DNA of 36,143 bases from Chara braunii (GCA_003427395.1 BFEA01000166.1:2680775-2716917); one strand, 5' to 3'. Numbered from the stretch's first letter, positions 18,541 to 31,234 are shown. Notes: a model not told the origin generated them from the sequence alone. Numbers and translations are program-made.

Positions 18541-19851
18541 TTGGATAGGGAGGATGATGTCAAAGGTCTGCCTTTTTCTTGGGCACGTGCGCAGAGATAG
18601 ACCTAGGGTTGGTTATCAGGAGGATTTCTGTAAGAACGTGATATGGAGATTATTCCTTGTGCGCTTATAAGCTTAGCTTGGATATTGGCCTGTTTCGTGT
18701 CACAGGTCTTTCTTTGAACGATTCGATTCTGGATTTTTGACTAGATTCAGCTTTGATCCCACGAGGATCACCTTCTGTTATCACTGATAACAGGTCGGTT
18801 GCCGATTCGTCGGTTTACGACTCAATTCCAACTCACCCTCAATACTCAACCTAAAAGGCTTTAGCCCTGGTGATTTTATTGTTTTGTTAAGGTTTTCACC
18901 CGGACTTTTATTGAATGGTCATTTAACAAAGGTACTGAGTATTTAATTATGGTTGGTTGGACAGGAGGCTGGGGCTTGTATGGCTAAAGCGGGGGGCATG
19001 AGTATAGAGAATGGTAGGGGTTGACTATGTGTAGTGCGTGGACTTTTGTTTGACTCTTTGATGTGATTGCAGGTACGTTCTGTGGTTCGGATTGTGGATT
19101 TGACTGCCTGCGATCACGCATATACATATGGTTGTGAGGAGCCCGACTGTGATTGTGAGAAGTGATCATCACATACTTATTCCCCTTATATATATAAATA
19201 TATGTGTGCCTATGTTGGGAGTTCGCATGGCCTAAGGGGCCAGCGTATTAAGGGCTAAATAGGGGTTGAGGTTGAGAAAAGACAGAAACCCCCCCCCACT
19301 GGATTGTGTATTTTTTGACGATTTTTTAGTCTGACGTTGGTCCTGGGCCGGGATTCAAGGTCCTTGTAGAGGACATCCTAGGCCATAGACTCTACATGGA
19401 AGGAATCTCCTTGGTGCAGAGCCTATTGGTTTTGCCTGTCGAGACACCCTACCTAAGAGCGAGAGGTCTCGCAGCGGCCGCACGGCTATTCCTTCAGTCG
19501 TGCAATATCGTGAAGGATCAAGCCTTCACGATACTTTGAGTCTAACACTTAAGTGTCATACGCAGTACTTGGATCCACGAAGGACCGCTTGATTATGGAC
19601 ACTACATAGTACGCCATCACTGCGACTGCTTGCGTATGCCAGCATTGCTAGTCGACATGAGTAGGCTCTGCGTCGCGGTTTTATACTAAGTCTCGCGCAC
19701 AAAGCCTATCTGATTTCCGCATCGGAAAGTTATGGGATGGCTACCGAGGGACTAGGAGCGTTGTCGCGTTGTTTGTTTTGTGTCGTTCTGTACATATGTG
19801 TGTGCGTGTGTGTTTTAATTTTATGTCCTTTATAGTGGTGTGCGCGTGGCA
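18541..19851. other. Noncoding leader of the gypsy-type element
   Basis: No supported gene. It contains a perfect 8-bp hairpin at 18775-18793 (CTGTTATC/GATAACAG, loop ACT) and a perfect 11-bp hairpin at 19506-19533 (TATCGTGAAGG/CCTTCACGATA). The gag N-terminal domain expected here is not recognisable. Confidence 0.5.
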
Positions 19852-20324
19852 TGTGGGATACGTTCTAGTCGACCAGCGACGAGTCGCACTTGGGACCTCA
19901 GCCCCCCAAGATGTCGGTTCGTGTGCGGGTTCGATAGAGGCGTACTACCGCGTGTACCCCCTATGCTACAGCGAACGCGAAGCGCCCTCAGCTGGTCCAC
20001 CTCCACGATTGCAACTAATCAGCTTTCGTACTGTGGACTGGTAGCTCGGCGGGGATACGCCCACCGAAGGGAGGTGACAGTTCCCGGCGTGTGGGATACG
20101 TCCTAGTCGACCGGTGACGAGTCGCACTTGGGACCTCAGCCCCCCAAGATGCCGGTTCGTGTGGGGGTTCGATAAAGGCGTATTACCGCGCGTACCCCCT
20201 ATGCTACAACGAACGAGAAGCGCCGTCGGCTGGTTCACCTCTGCGATTGCAACTGATCAGCTTTCGTACTGTGGACTGGTAGTTCGGCGGGGATACGCCC
20301 ACCGAAGAGAGGTGACAGCTCCCG
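19852..20324. repeat. Two tandem copies of a 238-bp unit
   Basis: Copy 1 (19852-20089) and copy 2 (20090-20324) both begin TGTGGGATACG and end near GAGGTGACAG with a short CCCG tail. They differ at scattered positions, so the duplication is not very recent. Overlapping open frames in both copies translate the same repeat and are unlikely to be genes. Confidence 0.95.
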
Positions 20325-20463
20325 TAAGGTGGAGGTAAGTCGTGCCTCGCGTAGGCCCTATCCTGTCGTAGGGGCTCGCGAGAGGTATGGCTGACGCACT
20401 CAGCCGGAGCGGCTTGCGGAAGCTCCATATGCATTTGCGACAAGGATTAAGACCAACTCCTGC

Positions 20464-23400
20464 GTGACGTGGCCGGGAGGGTCCCGCGTTGCCTTATGCG
20501 GTGCCGGACCGATGCGCTCAACACCGCTTCGCCTGGATATCCGAAGTCTCCAAACTATCCCAAATCCCTTGGGCCTTCCAACCAAGATGTCAGGCCTTCG
20601 AGAGGGCCAGTTATTAGGGATACGGAGGAGAGACCCCCTACTCCTAGGAATTCCTGCATCTATTGCAGGGCAGATGATCGCGTGAAGACGGATTGTCCTG
20701 ACCTCAGGCGCGCTATAGATGAGGGGCTTGTCGTGCTTGACGAGCGCAAGTACGTCAAGTGGGCAGATGATCTGGGTGACGTATCAATGCTCCCTTCGAT
20801 GAAGGAGAATGTTGAGGTCAGGCGCATACGACCGAGTCAGGGTAAAGAAGTGACGAGGAGCCAGAGTGTGAGGATGACCTTGTCTTCGGATGACGAGACG
20901 CCTACGATACCTATATGGGTCGTGGCGACTAAGTTTGCAAGGGATCTTCCTCTGAGAAGACTGACACGGATTATGTGGCTGCAGAGAAGGATGGACAGAG
21001 GATTGAAGGAGAGGAAGTCATACTTTCGCCACGCAAGCGTGGAGCCCGAAAGTTTACCATAAAGAGTTCCTTGGACGATATCGATACAGTGGAGCATCTT
21101 AGACGCGCTCTTAGGCAACCAATGCAGTGCACGATACTAGAATACCTGGCAACATCGAGACCTGTGCGAGATGAGCTACAGATGATCACGCGCAAGACGC
21201 GCATTCCCCTGGGAGACAAAGTCCAGATGGCTTCCAAACCAGAGGTACCCAGTGTGGCGGTATCAGGAGTGAGCGCAAAGGCAAAACGCGCGGCAACTGT
21301 ATACTTAGATGGAATGGAAGGAGTGCCTCCTGCCAAGTTTTACATTTTAGGGAGTGGTACAGTGGAGACCGTTCTCAATGACGAGATAGTCCTCCATGGG
21401 CTGATTGACAATGGCAGCGAGGTTGTCATCATAGACGAGGAACTAGCTGTGCGATTAGGGATGGACCTCGAAAGGTCTTTATCTGTTCGAGATAGAAACA
21501 GCCGATGGAAGAAAGTAGAAGATCTCCGGGGTCTGTCACAAGGTGGCCATCGAGGTCGAAGAACTGCGCGTGCTGATGCCCGTTTTCCCGGTTGGGGACT
21601 GCAGTTCGGAACTGCTACTAGAGCGGACGTTGTTGAGCCATGTTCATGCGGTTACTATAGAGCGACCAGATGGAAGTCAGATGCTTTCTATCAAGCGTCC
21701 GGATGGTGGGCGGATTATGATAGAGACCGTCGAGCCTCGTAATCCAAGGAACAGAGTGGCCCTAGCAGCTGGCGGTGACCGCAAGCCGACCACACTCGCA
21801 AGTCGCTCTTTGCGATACCGTGAAAAGAAGTATGGGGCATTGCTCATAGAAGAAGAAGGACGCATAGTGAAAGTCGAGGACTTAGGTAATCGTGTTTTCT
21901 TGAAGAGGGAGAATTTCTATCCGAAAACAGAAGATGAGGATTTCGTAGGTATGATCTTTGTGTCGTTCTTAAGGGCGCAGCCCCCTATGGGGGTCGACCC
22001 AAGAGGCACAAAAAGCCGCACAAGACGGTAGCTTATAAAGTTAAGCCGGTGGCGGTAGTGTGAGAGCGATCAGCGCTAGATGGGATATCTGAAGAGGAGA
22101 TCGTCAGGAAGATTAAGGAAAGGAAGAAGAGGGAGCCGCAACGGCTAACAGATCAAAGGGTAACGGAGATGGACATAGGAGATGAAAATTTAACGGAACA
22201 AGACAGGGAGCGCGTGCTAGAAGTTCTTAAGACTTGCGATAAGGCTACAACTTTAAGTGATGCGGAAAGAGAAAGAATCGATCCTAGATATGCTAAGTCG
22301 GCCAGGATCCACACGATTCCGCACACCTCTTGGAATGATGCAGGGTGAAAGTTTGCTTAGAAAAAGAAGGAAGAAGTAATCGTCTTTCTAAAGGAGAAGA
22401 TGACGTCACATGTGGCGGAGCCGTCTGATAGTGCTTATGCGAACAGGTGGTTCTTTTTACGGAAGCCTAACGGGGAGATCAGATGGATTCAAGGTCTTCA
22501 TAAGGTTAATGCGGTTACAATTCGGGATGTGGGTTCTATACCGCACGCTGATTTATTGGTAGAGGGGGCAGCAGGTAGATCTATCTACTCTGTCTGCGAT
22601 CTATTTTCGAGTTATGATGAGATACCCCTGGATCCTAGCAATAGGCATCTCACTGCCTTGCACGCGCCACTCGGACTAGTGCAGATGATGGTTGTGCCCA
22701 TAGGATGGACCAATGAGGTTGCGGTCTCACTGCCTTGCACGCGCCACTCTGACTAGTGCAGATGATGGTTGTGCCCATAGGATGGACCAATTGGGTTGCG
22801 GTTTTCCAAAGAGTTATGGTAGCTGTTTTAAAAGACTTCATTGCCGATAAAGTTGAAGTATTTTTTGACGACTTCCCGATAAAAGGGTCTGTATTGAAAG
22901 ATGAGACGGAGGTTGCTCCAGGCGTCAGGAGATTCGTAGAGCAGCATCTAACGGACATCTATGTGGTCCTGGAACAGCTAGATGAAGCTAACCTTACGGT
23001 TAGTGGGACGAATAGCCGGTGGGCAGTCTCTACGATTAAGATTTTAGGGTTCATATGTGATTCGAGAGGGCGCCGAGCGGACCCGGCAAAGTTAGAAGAA
23101 CTCATGAACTGACCAACTCCGTTGCATAGCGCTACCGAAGTCCGCCAATTCCTAGGAGTCGTAGGTTACTGGCAGATCTTCATACGTGGGTACGCGGAGA
23201 AGGCAGAGCCTTTACGGACTCTCCTTAGGAAAACGGAGCGGTTTTACTGGGACTCTTCTAAGGAGCTCGCGGTGTTAACCCTTAAGGAATAATTTAAAGA
23301 AGGGAGATGAATCCTAGGTGTGTCGTTTTTCGAGGACGAAACCAACAGACCCTTCATAGTATCTACCGATGCTGGACCATGTTCAGTTGGAGGACTACTT

Positions 23401-24660
23401 TCACAGAAGGACGCTGATGGCAAGGAGAGGCCGCTGAGATTCGAGAGTCGAACGCTTAACACCGCAGAACGCAACTACATTCAATTCAAGAAGGAGATGT
23501 TAGTTGTCCTATGGTGCTTAGACGCTTTAAAGCACTAGATATATGGAAGACGATTCATTCTATGTGTAGATCCTACGATTGTGGCGTCAGTTTTATAGAA
23601 AGACTTCGGTCTGACAGATCCCACGATTGCGTGATGGTTGATCAGGATTCGACTCTACGATTATACTATGGAAAGAATCTCGGGAACGAAGAACGTGGTA
23701 GCCGATGGACTTTCGCGGATCCCGATTGAGGCGGAGCGACCAATAGTGGCAGCCGCACTGACCATGACTGAGCCTAGACGAACTGGTCGATTCCTAGTCA
23801 ACCTTTATGAAGGTAAGTATCGGACGATCGGGTTGCATCTATCTGGAGAGGAGAGTTTGAACTCGGAGATTATAAGACAGGCAGCACAGTACTGCCTTAG
23901 ATCTGGACATTTGTTCCACAGACCTACGGGATCAAGAATGCCTCTACGAGTGGTCTGTGACCCGGAGGAGAAGTGGTCTATAGTAGCGGAACTACATGAC
24001 GGTGTGGTTGGTGGGCATAAAGGAGTAAAAGGGACATATGAGAAGGTTCGCAAACTATACTGGAAGGTTCGCAGACTATACTAGTGGGAAGGTCAGGACA
24101 AGGACGTTGAAAAACATTGTATAACATGTGAGGAGTGTCAGAAGAGATCGTTTGTGAGATACAAAGAGCCGCTTCATCCCTCTTATGAGTCCTATCCTAC
24201 TCGATCGGGCGAGAAGGTGCACATCGATCTAGTTAAGATGTCAAAGGGCGTAACAAATATGAATTATGTCGTGAACATCAGAGATGACTTTACGGGGTTT
24301 GTTGACGGTAAACCTATTAGAACCAAGACAGCTAGAGAAGTAAAGAACTTTGTTCTCGAGTGCTTGTCTAGATACGGGTATGTCAGTAGAATTGTGATGG
24401 ACAGAGGAGCGGAGTTCCTAGCGGACGAGGTGCATAATATATTCAAGAGAGCAGGAGCTCGAGTATCAATAACTACTCCCTATCACCCTCAATCCAACGC
24501 ACTTGTAGAATGAGGCCATTAATCATTGATAGCATCATTGTCAAAGTGGTGTAGAGGTAAAGATAGCAACTGTCTAAAATACTTCCGGTATGCGATATAG
24601 GCAAATAATGTCACAGTTCGAGCTACTAGCACAGGATACCCGCCTTACACTCTATGGTTC
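20464..24660 (+). pseudogene. pol: Ty3/gypsy gag-pol pseudogene
   Basis: Domains come in Ty3/gypsy order across shifting frames. A zinc knuckle (CIYCRADDRVKTDC, near 20656) has Arg where CCHC has His. The aspartic protease is LIDNGSEVVIID near 21400. The reverse transcriptase (22190-23110) has YANRWFFLRKPNGEIRW, a motif A Asp in VCDLFSSYDEI, and FFDDF in place of YxDD. RNase H has STDAG, QFKKEMLVVLW and NVVADGLSRIP (23350-23730). The integrase has GGHKGVKGTYEKVRKLYW, CITCEEC, and D, D, E in VHIDLV, VMDRGAEF and PQSNALVE (23990-24513), then ANNVTVRATSTGYPPYTLWF to about 24660. Multiple stops and a 77-bp duplication break it. No 3' LTR is recognised. Confidence 0.85.
22651..22804. repeat. 77-bp tandem duplication inside the reverse transcriptase
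   Basis: CACTGCCTTGCACGCGCCAC and the following sequence to GGTTGCGGT occur twice, 77 bp apart (22651 and 22728). Since 77 is not a multiple of three, the duplication shifts the reading frame within the reverse transcriptase. Confidence 0.95.
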
Positions 24661-24981
24661 GGGGGTGCTGAAAATTCCCTCCACCTGATTACAACGTCCC
24701 TAACCTACCCATCTTCCGTTGAACTATATACCCCACTCATGGATTGGGGTATGGATTGGACGGTGCATGTGCTATCATTACCTCCTTGTGGGAGGACACT
24801 CTGACAGCCTTGGGAGGGCATTCTGACAGGGAGTCTTCATGTTGTCTTTGGTTGTGCAGCCTCAAATTTGGTTCCTCTGTCTGGGCTCTTAATGCATCAA
24901 GCAAGGACTGCGGTCCAAGTTCATTGCACGTTCTAGTGAGGTCCCTGTCTCCGAATTTGCGTAGTGTAAGGAGTGTTTCAC
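24661..24981. other. Unassigned spacer
   Basis: The integrase similarity ends near 24660. The rest has open frames without recognisable motifs. Nothing further is seen. Confidence 0.5.
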
Positions 24982-24984
24982 TGA

Positions 24985-25412
24985 GGGTATACTCACACTG
25001 CGACGGCTACCCCAACTCCGCAAAATATGCGGATTCGGGAAGGGCTGATTGATTTGAGGTTTTGGGCATGGTCGGGTCGCACTACTGTACCTTTTCGTAT
25101 GGGACAAGGTCATGGTGATCTGGAGAAATTACGATTTGGTACTTTGTTGGTCACACGGTGCCATCCACAAATTGTGCAAAAACTTTTGTGAATGAGTCTT
25201 CACCAAATTTCGAAGAAAATGCAAAAGAATAAATAGGGCATGTATGGTTACCTCCAGAGGTGACTGCAAATTCCCTTGCCCTGCGGCTACACAAGCCACT
25301 GACCAATGGGCAAACGCATAGTACATTGACGACTTCGGCAAATCTGTGTAGCCAACCCTCTACCCTTTTTCGGGGGGCATTTGGGATTGTAGGTCCCAGT
25401 GTGAGTATACCC
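24985..25412. mobile_element. 428-bp MITE, PIF/Harbinger-like
   Basis: The ends are perfect 16-bp inverted repeats (GGGTATACTCACACTG at 24985-25000, reverse complement at 25397-25412); a further GAC matches after one mismatch. TGA flanks it on both sides (24982-24984 and 25413-25415), consistent with a 3-bp target duplication. It has no transposase frame. A GGG start and a 3-bp duplication fit PIF/Harbinger-type MITEs, although TTA/TAA is the more usual target there. Confidence 0.8.
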
Positions 25413-25529
25413 TGAGGTAAGCTTCCAACAACATTTTATTCTTTTCTCTAGCATTTATTTTGAATTTTTTATTTGTAAAAAACATGTCACACCGTTGAGC
25501 TAGTTCGACTCAACGATATATGTGGGACT

Positions 25530-25985
25530 TGGTGGTTATAAATAACCTCAAATAAGATGACATCAGCAATTATCATGCAACCTCTGGTTGACTCTAACAG
25601 AGCATTCACACGACGACAACATGTATATCATACAACATTCAGTTAATAAACCCATATGGGGTCAATCAAACCATAGGGAAACACACAATCATCACACGTT
25701 CAGACAAGTTGACACATAAACACATGAAAATACTCTTGAAACGAGACCAATGGCTTCAAAAGAATAACAATGAAGAACAAGCCATGTAGCTCGAACCCAA
25801 GCGGGCATCACGCCTTAATCATGAATATCTACGTCGAGGGTTGGCAGAGACCTTACTAGTCTCATCCGACCGCCAAACCCGGAATCGTCAGGGGTCAAGT
25901 CAAGGCGGGGGTAAGTCCAATGTGTCATCAATAACTATTAATGGAAGGACAAGGATGACAAACAAACGAGTAACAGACGACACAT
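25530..25985 (-). repeat. Pseudo-LTR, 3' copy (minus sense)
   Basis: It shares about 455 bp with 31155-31606, opening GGTGGTTATAAATAACCTC on the plus strand and fading after a shared CACAT. Both copies hold GGTTATAAATAACC, CATCACGCC-type hairpins and an imperfect hairpin (here 25841-25876, TTGGC/GCCAA). The two copies differ at many sites, so the insertion is old. Confidence 0.9.
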
Positions 25986-26353
25986 CCTACCGCAAGACCC
26001 GGACTCGAGTCCTAAATTTCACTTGGGCTAAGACGACATTCTACTTGGTACTATCGCAACAAGTGTGAACCTATTTTAGCGTGAGGACGACCAACCAGGC
26101 CTACCAAAGGCCCGACAAGACACGCCCAAAGCCCAAGCCCCAAAAAACCCTCTACAAGTGACCCACGAGGCAGGACCCCAAGCAACAGAAAAGAACCCTT
26201 TCCTACTAGTGATGCACATCATCTTAATATCACCCTTACGACGTCCGCCATCAAAGAAAGCATGGTCGCACAAACCCCGTAAACTATCAAAACTACCTAT
26301 GCTCACCTACTTCATCAAACCCTCATCCCATAGGTCTGCGCGCTCATTTCTAC

Positions 26354-27660
26354 TTATCCAATCTCCCCAGATCCCTCTAAATTTCTTGCAGAATTTTGCA
26401 AGGCATCATTAAACCACTCGTCAGAGAATCCTCGCAACCTTAACTTCACTTTGAGAGTCAACCAGAAGGATTCCTCTGACCCCACAAAATGTGTAAGCCT
26501 CTTAGCCCGATAAAGAAAAGATCCTATCACAACTAGTTTTTGTTGCCTGTTGGCATATGAACATTTATCTTGCAAATTATGGAAGCAGATCCCCACTTCC
26601 ACAATATACTTCTGATTCTTGTAGGTCGCTGCACAACCCACCCCCAATGATCGATCAAGATTCATATCCATACAACCCAAGAATTTTCAACAGTTCACCC
26701 TGATCGTACATTCCAGTGTCAAGTTGTTGTCATATCTTCCTTCAAACACTGACAAGATGTCTTGTGCCCTGCGAAGAGACACGTCATCGCCATACGTGTA
26801 TTTCACAAACATTGATATGTTGTCTATTAATCTAATTCCCCGAACCAACTTCCTATCGGTTTCCGAGGAGGAAAGAAAGCAGAATTATGAAAACACACAT
26901 AAAAGACAAGCGATTGTGGGGCTCGATCGTTTCCACATGGGAATCTCGACGGTCAGTCTCTGCGTTTTCCCACATGCGTTTACGTAGGTATTACCCATAT
27001 CAAACCTTACAAACTTCAAAATCAAACCAAACTCAATGGCAGACCATTTGTCCTGCCTTTTTTATCTCATCAACTTAAAGTTCACCCCTTTCCCCCTCTG
27101 CTTCAGCAGCACGCCTTGCACATCATGCTTCACCCAAAAGTCTATCAACCATTCAAGAGCTTGAACTATCGAAGCATGAGGGAGATTACAAAACATCTCC
27201 TTCACGCCATATGCAGTTGTCAAGACTCTTTGTCTCCCTGATCAATCATTCGATTCTCATCCTCAATTTATTCCACAAGCAGGTTCATACTTTTCATGTT
27301 AAAGTAGAGTCCCTTCAGTAACTCCCAAATCATTTGGTTAACTGCTCGTGATACCTTTCGGCAATCACACACACCACACTCACTAAACGAGGGGCAAATA
27401 GCCCTCCATCGTTGCACATCTTTGTGCTTGGGCACCTCATACGCCAAACCAAATTGTCATTTTGCATCCCACTTCCCCACCTTCTCCAAACCTTCCGGTT
27501 TATAAAGCATCCCCATATTCATGAGTACCTCATTTTCATTTCTATCTACCGTACAGAATCCATCGTTATCGAACAATAGTTTATTCATCCCAACTCTGCA
27601 CAGTTTTGGGCAACATACCAAGGTGTCTCCGGGGTTGTGATCTACTGGTATGCATACCAA
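26354..27660 (-). pseudogene. Reverse transcriptase of the Penelope-like element
   Basis: In the minus direction, broken frames read GLVCIPVDHNPGDTLVCCP, VPKHKDVQRWRAICPSF, TAYGVKEMFCNLPHASIVQA (motif A region; the usual Asp is replaced by Gly), VEIPMWKRSSPTIACLLCVF (motif B region) and MFVKYTYGDDVSLRRAQD (motif C, codons 26783-26794). A C-terminal part through WLTLKVKLRLRGFSDEWFND ends near 26354. At least three stops or frame changes occur. Further upstream coding continues to about 28000 (VTNAMLGLKLEVQSFSRHDL). Confidence 0.75.
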
Positions 27661-28436
27661 CCCTTTGAACTTCCTTTTTCAAACAAGTAGTTCGCCCATC
27701 GAGCATTCCTTATGTTCCACATTCTTACCTTCGTTCACACATTCCTCCAAATCATGCCGAGAGAACGATTGTACCTCAAGTTTAAGGCCCAACATCGCAT
27801 TTGTCACGTGCTTGCACAATCAATCAGTCACATTGATACCCGAAGGAGCTAGTATATTACTATTATTTTTCAGCCACCGGGAAGTATTCACAAGATCCTT
27901 CAACCTGAATCAAACATGCCCTTTCACCCGAGCAAACATCTCCGTAATAATCGTAGAGCCACAAGTAACACTTGACTGTCAAGCGAACATCCTAAAGTTA
28001 AACAGGAGATCACTCACACTTTATTACGCAACCAAACAATACACATCGGAATGGTCATCGACGTTTAATCATTTTCGACCTTCGTCGATATAATCAATCT
28101 TGCATTAAAAAAAACTAATCTTGGGTTTGCTTAACATCTCATAATAAGTTGCTGACGTAAATTAACTCAAAACTTTCGTTTCGACATCGTTTCTCCAAAA
28201 AAATGCGAATAGCAAGGAAGCTCCGCACCATTAAGGCAAGATCCCATTTGACAAGCTCTCGTCTAAAAGAAGGATTCAACAAGAATTTGATCAAAGAGGG
28301 CTTCAGGACAAAAAAAATACGAACATAATAAAATAATTAAGGAAATGCAAATGAACCTACTAGGTCGAACCCAACTTCGAGCCTTCTTCAACACTTTTGT
28401 TTGACCGTCATATTTTACAGTGGAGGTACCAAACTT

Positions 28437-28814
28437 TCACTTATCAATGAGCATTTTCCATTGTTCTACGAGCCTTTCCCCATCCTTACATACAACTCTT
28501 ACTGATGAGACTTTGTTATTCACGCAAGAATCCAATATGCGGGTCAACGACAAGGAATCTACTCCTACTGTGGAGACAAAATTTATGTGACGAACAACAA
28601 CCATCCTGCCCACATCCACCTTTTTCCGCATATTCTTTTTGCATCTCACGCATTTCACCGGTCTCCACTTTCTATTCCTACCATCCCGGTTTCGAGAGTG
28701 CAAATGAGGATTAACGATTCTAATCACATTTTTCTTCAACATTAGCAAATCTTCGGCATTACAACGGAATAGCGGGAGGCAGACATATGCCCTACTCTGC
28801 ATTTTTGCAACCAT
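28437..28814 (-). pseudogene. Cys-containing linker between GIY-YIG and RT
   Basis: An open frame of 125 codons with a CVRCKKNMRKK motif, basic segments and ILDSCVNNKVSSVRVVC. It lies where permuted Penelope-like elements carry a zinc-binding linker. The pairing of Cys residues is not clear enough to name a finger type. Confidence 0.4.
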
Positions 28815-28980
28815 GCATACAACGTATTATTGCGTTTACCTTGTTCTACCACAATAGGGCACAAGGTCCGGTACACGTGTTCACCCCACCGTACCTGCAT
28901 CGATCTCGTAGTAGAACCTACGTACACGTGCTTTGATCACAGAAATACCAAAATATGTACCAGAGAACCATCGTATTTTC
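28742..28980 (-). pseudogene. GIY-YIG endonuclease remnant
   Basis: The minus-strand frame reads SLVHILVFL, stop, SKHVYVGSTTRSMQVRWGEH. YVG corresponds to the YIG half of the motif, and the R and H of RWGEH fit the conserved residues that follow it. The GIY half seems replaced by LVH and a stop lies between, so the enzyme is dead. In an intact element it would nick target DNA to start reverse transcription. Confidence 0.65.
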
Positions 28981-29338
28981 AAGATCCTCATCGCTGTTAA
29001 TCACCTCTTTAAGATACGAACGAAATTTACTCGCCCACGGAACCAACCCCAACAAAATTAAACGTAGTACAATCAGGCGAAAAAATGCATTAAACATTTA
29101 TCCCGAAGTTGAAAGTTCAAAGATCATTTCCCAACTTGAGAATTAGTACAGTCTTCATGAGGCAATTTAGACGAATCGTATACCCCACGGAAGAAGAAGA
29201 GGCAGTAGGAGGAGAGAAAAATGACAAAAAAAAAAAAAAGGAAAAGAAAAAGTAGAAGTATTGATATCATCAAATTCATGTCGATTTTGACAAAACTTCG
29301 CCCACCCACTACAATGAAGTCATGTCGGGGATGGATTC

Positions 29339-30600
29339 CTACTGCTCCATTGACCGTTCTCCTTCCGAGTTGTTGGCTCCATCCTCGTTGTTCGCCGAGT
29401 CATTGTCAATCTCCTGTATCGACACTTCTTCACTGTGTTTTTGTCGGTCCTTCTCTTTGCCTGACGCCATGTCTGCCCAATGTTCGACAAGATCCAGGAT
29501 CGCCTGCTGCACTGTCACAATTTGAATCCCTGCCTCCTTACATAGCGGCTCTAGTCCTGACTTCTTGAACGTTTTCAATTGCTTCTTCTACTCCTTTATG
29601 AATGCAAAACACTCGTTCATTTCTGCCGCCTACACAACTTTTGGTGGTTGTCTTCCTGGTGTTGTGTTCTTTCATTTTCTCATCGACCTCTTCGCAACCT
29701 CATTTATTTTCGCTTAAATTAAGATTGGTCCATACCCTCACTGTTGGTTCCTCCTCACTCGCATTTAGCTTACTCATTTTATCATGCAACACTTTCAAGT
29801 CAATTTCTGCATGTGTCCGCTTCTCCTTCAAGATTTCAGCCTTCAAGTTGGTCGCCCGATAGATATCTTGTAGCTTCTTACACTCTTCTCTTCATTTGTT
29901 CACTCCTCTCATATTATTTGTCCACCGTGGTTTCGATGAACCTCGCACTAAGCAGTCTGGCGCCTCGATTGCAACGTTTCCTCTCTTGTTACCAGGGCGC
30001 AATGCTTCATTCTTCCACATGACCGCCTATTCAATAACCTTCTCGCTCCGTCCCTTGACCATCTCTAGTTACATTTTTAGCCCTACGATTTTTTGCTTGA
30101 ATTTAAATCTTCACCAACGCAATATCCCGTAGTTCTTCGATTTCCTTCCTTAATACAAACACCTCATCCTCTCCGCTCTTCTTGTCTGAAACTTGCCTTC
30201 ATAGCTTGGTCAACTCCTTTTGGAGCCTAGCGATCTTATCCTCCCCACTGGATGAATTTTCGCCAACCAATAGTTTTCTTAGACCTTTGTTCTCCGTATG
30301 CAATTTATCCACCTCCTCATCGACCTTTCCTTTGCCCTAGTCCTTCTTCTTATATTCCTTCTTACCATAGCTTCTTCCAGCCTCTTATCAAGCCTAGCGT
30401 TCATCTCGGCTTCTAACTTTTCTCGCTCCTTTCTCCATTCCTCCTTCCCCTCTTCTTCTTTAAACTTCTTTACCTTTTCTGCTTCTTCTTTCTACTTTAC
30501 TTTTTTCTCTTCGTTCGCAACCACTTTGGCATAACATTTATCTAACCTTTCTTGGTTAGTCTTCCAAAGCCTCCTCCGTGGCAGCGTCTCTTACTTATTT
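29339..30600 (-). pseudogene. Coiled-coil N-terminal region of the Penelope-like element
   Basis: Minus-strand frames are Glu/Lys/Arg-rich. Examples are KEEAEKVKKFKEEEGKEEWR, LEAEMNARLDKRLEEAM and EDEVFVLRKEIEELRDIALV, consistent with coiled coils. At 29339-29578 the frame KKSGLEPLCKEAGIQ ... ILDLVEHWADM resembles a SAP-type helix pair, then becomes acidic. Several stops interrupt the region. On the plus strand it reads only as pyrimidine-rich shadow frames. Confidence 0.55.
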
Positions 30601-30889
30601 GAGTATGTCGGTGACTCTGATAAGTAGGCGCCAGGGTAGGAGCAGGATTAACATAACCGCCAGCTGAAGGCAGCGCTAGCAGTGGAGGCCCGGTTGGTAC
30701 CGCATTGGCGGCTTAAATAAGAGTTGACCATCGTTCTCTTAAGATAAGAAAGGNCTCCTTATCTATCGGTAGCGATATGCTTGGACGTTGGTTGACCTGA
30801 TAAAGAAAGCGACTTTTGTGCAGCCCATCTCTGTCCGGCCTAGGCTCGCGATCTACGTGCTTACCCGCTGGCGAACACCATCTGTCTTA

Positions 30890-31234
30890 TTATGTATGGT
30901 GTGCGTTAATTGAAATAGAATAGAAATGGGGCCACGCGCCAGTAGTCGGCGGTCTACCTACCCCTCGATGCGGACACTCGCGCATAAAGTGGTAAAGCGA
31001 GCCACGGTTGTAGCAGGATCGAGCAGGGAAAGAGCCCGCCATCTCAGAATCAGTTATCAAAGCAATCCACCGGTTAGAATGTAATATTCGATGACAACCC
31101 AACGAGCCACACTCAACTAGTCGAATCGCTATGGAGGTTATAACATCAAACAGATGGTGGTTATAAATAACCTCAATCAAGATGACATCAACAATTATCA
31201 TGCAACCTCTGGTTGACTCTAACAGAGCATTCAC
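30890..31234 (-). pseudogene. Zinc-knuckle-like N-terminal frame of the element
   Basis: A 114-codon minus-strand frame begins inside the 5' pseudo-LTR and contains CYNRGSLYHFMRECPHRG. This is a CCHC knuckle (C-x2-C-x4-H-x4-C) with the second Cys replaced by Arg. Confidence 0.45.

Noticed and set aside
19920-19945. tRNA-like GGGTTCGATAG phrase in the 238-bp repeat
   Set aside because: No A box, T stem or cloverleaf can be drawn around it.
25841-25876. Hammerhead ribozyme in the pseudo-LTR
   Set aside because: The nearest core is CGGATGA rather than CTGATGA on the minus strand, with no GAAA box after a stem.
29221-30534. Plus-strand Ser/Leu/Phe-rich frames that look like membrane proteins
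   Set aside because: They are the complement of the Glu/Lys-rich coiled-coil region of the minus-strand element.
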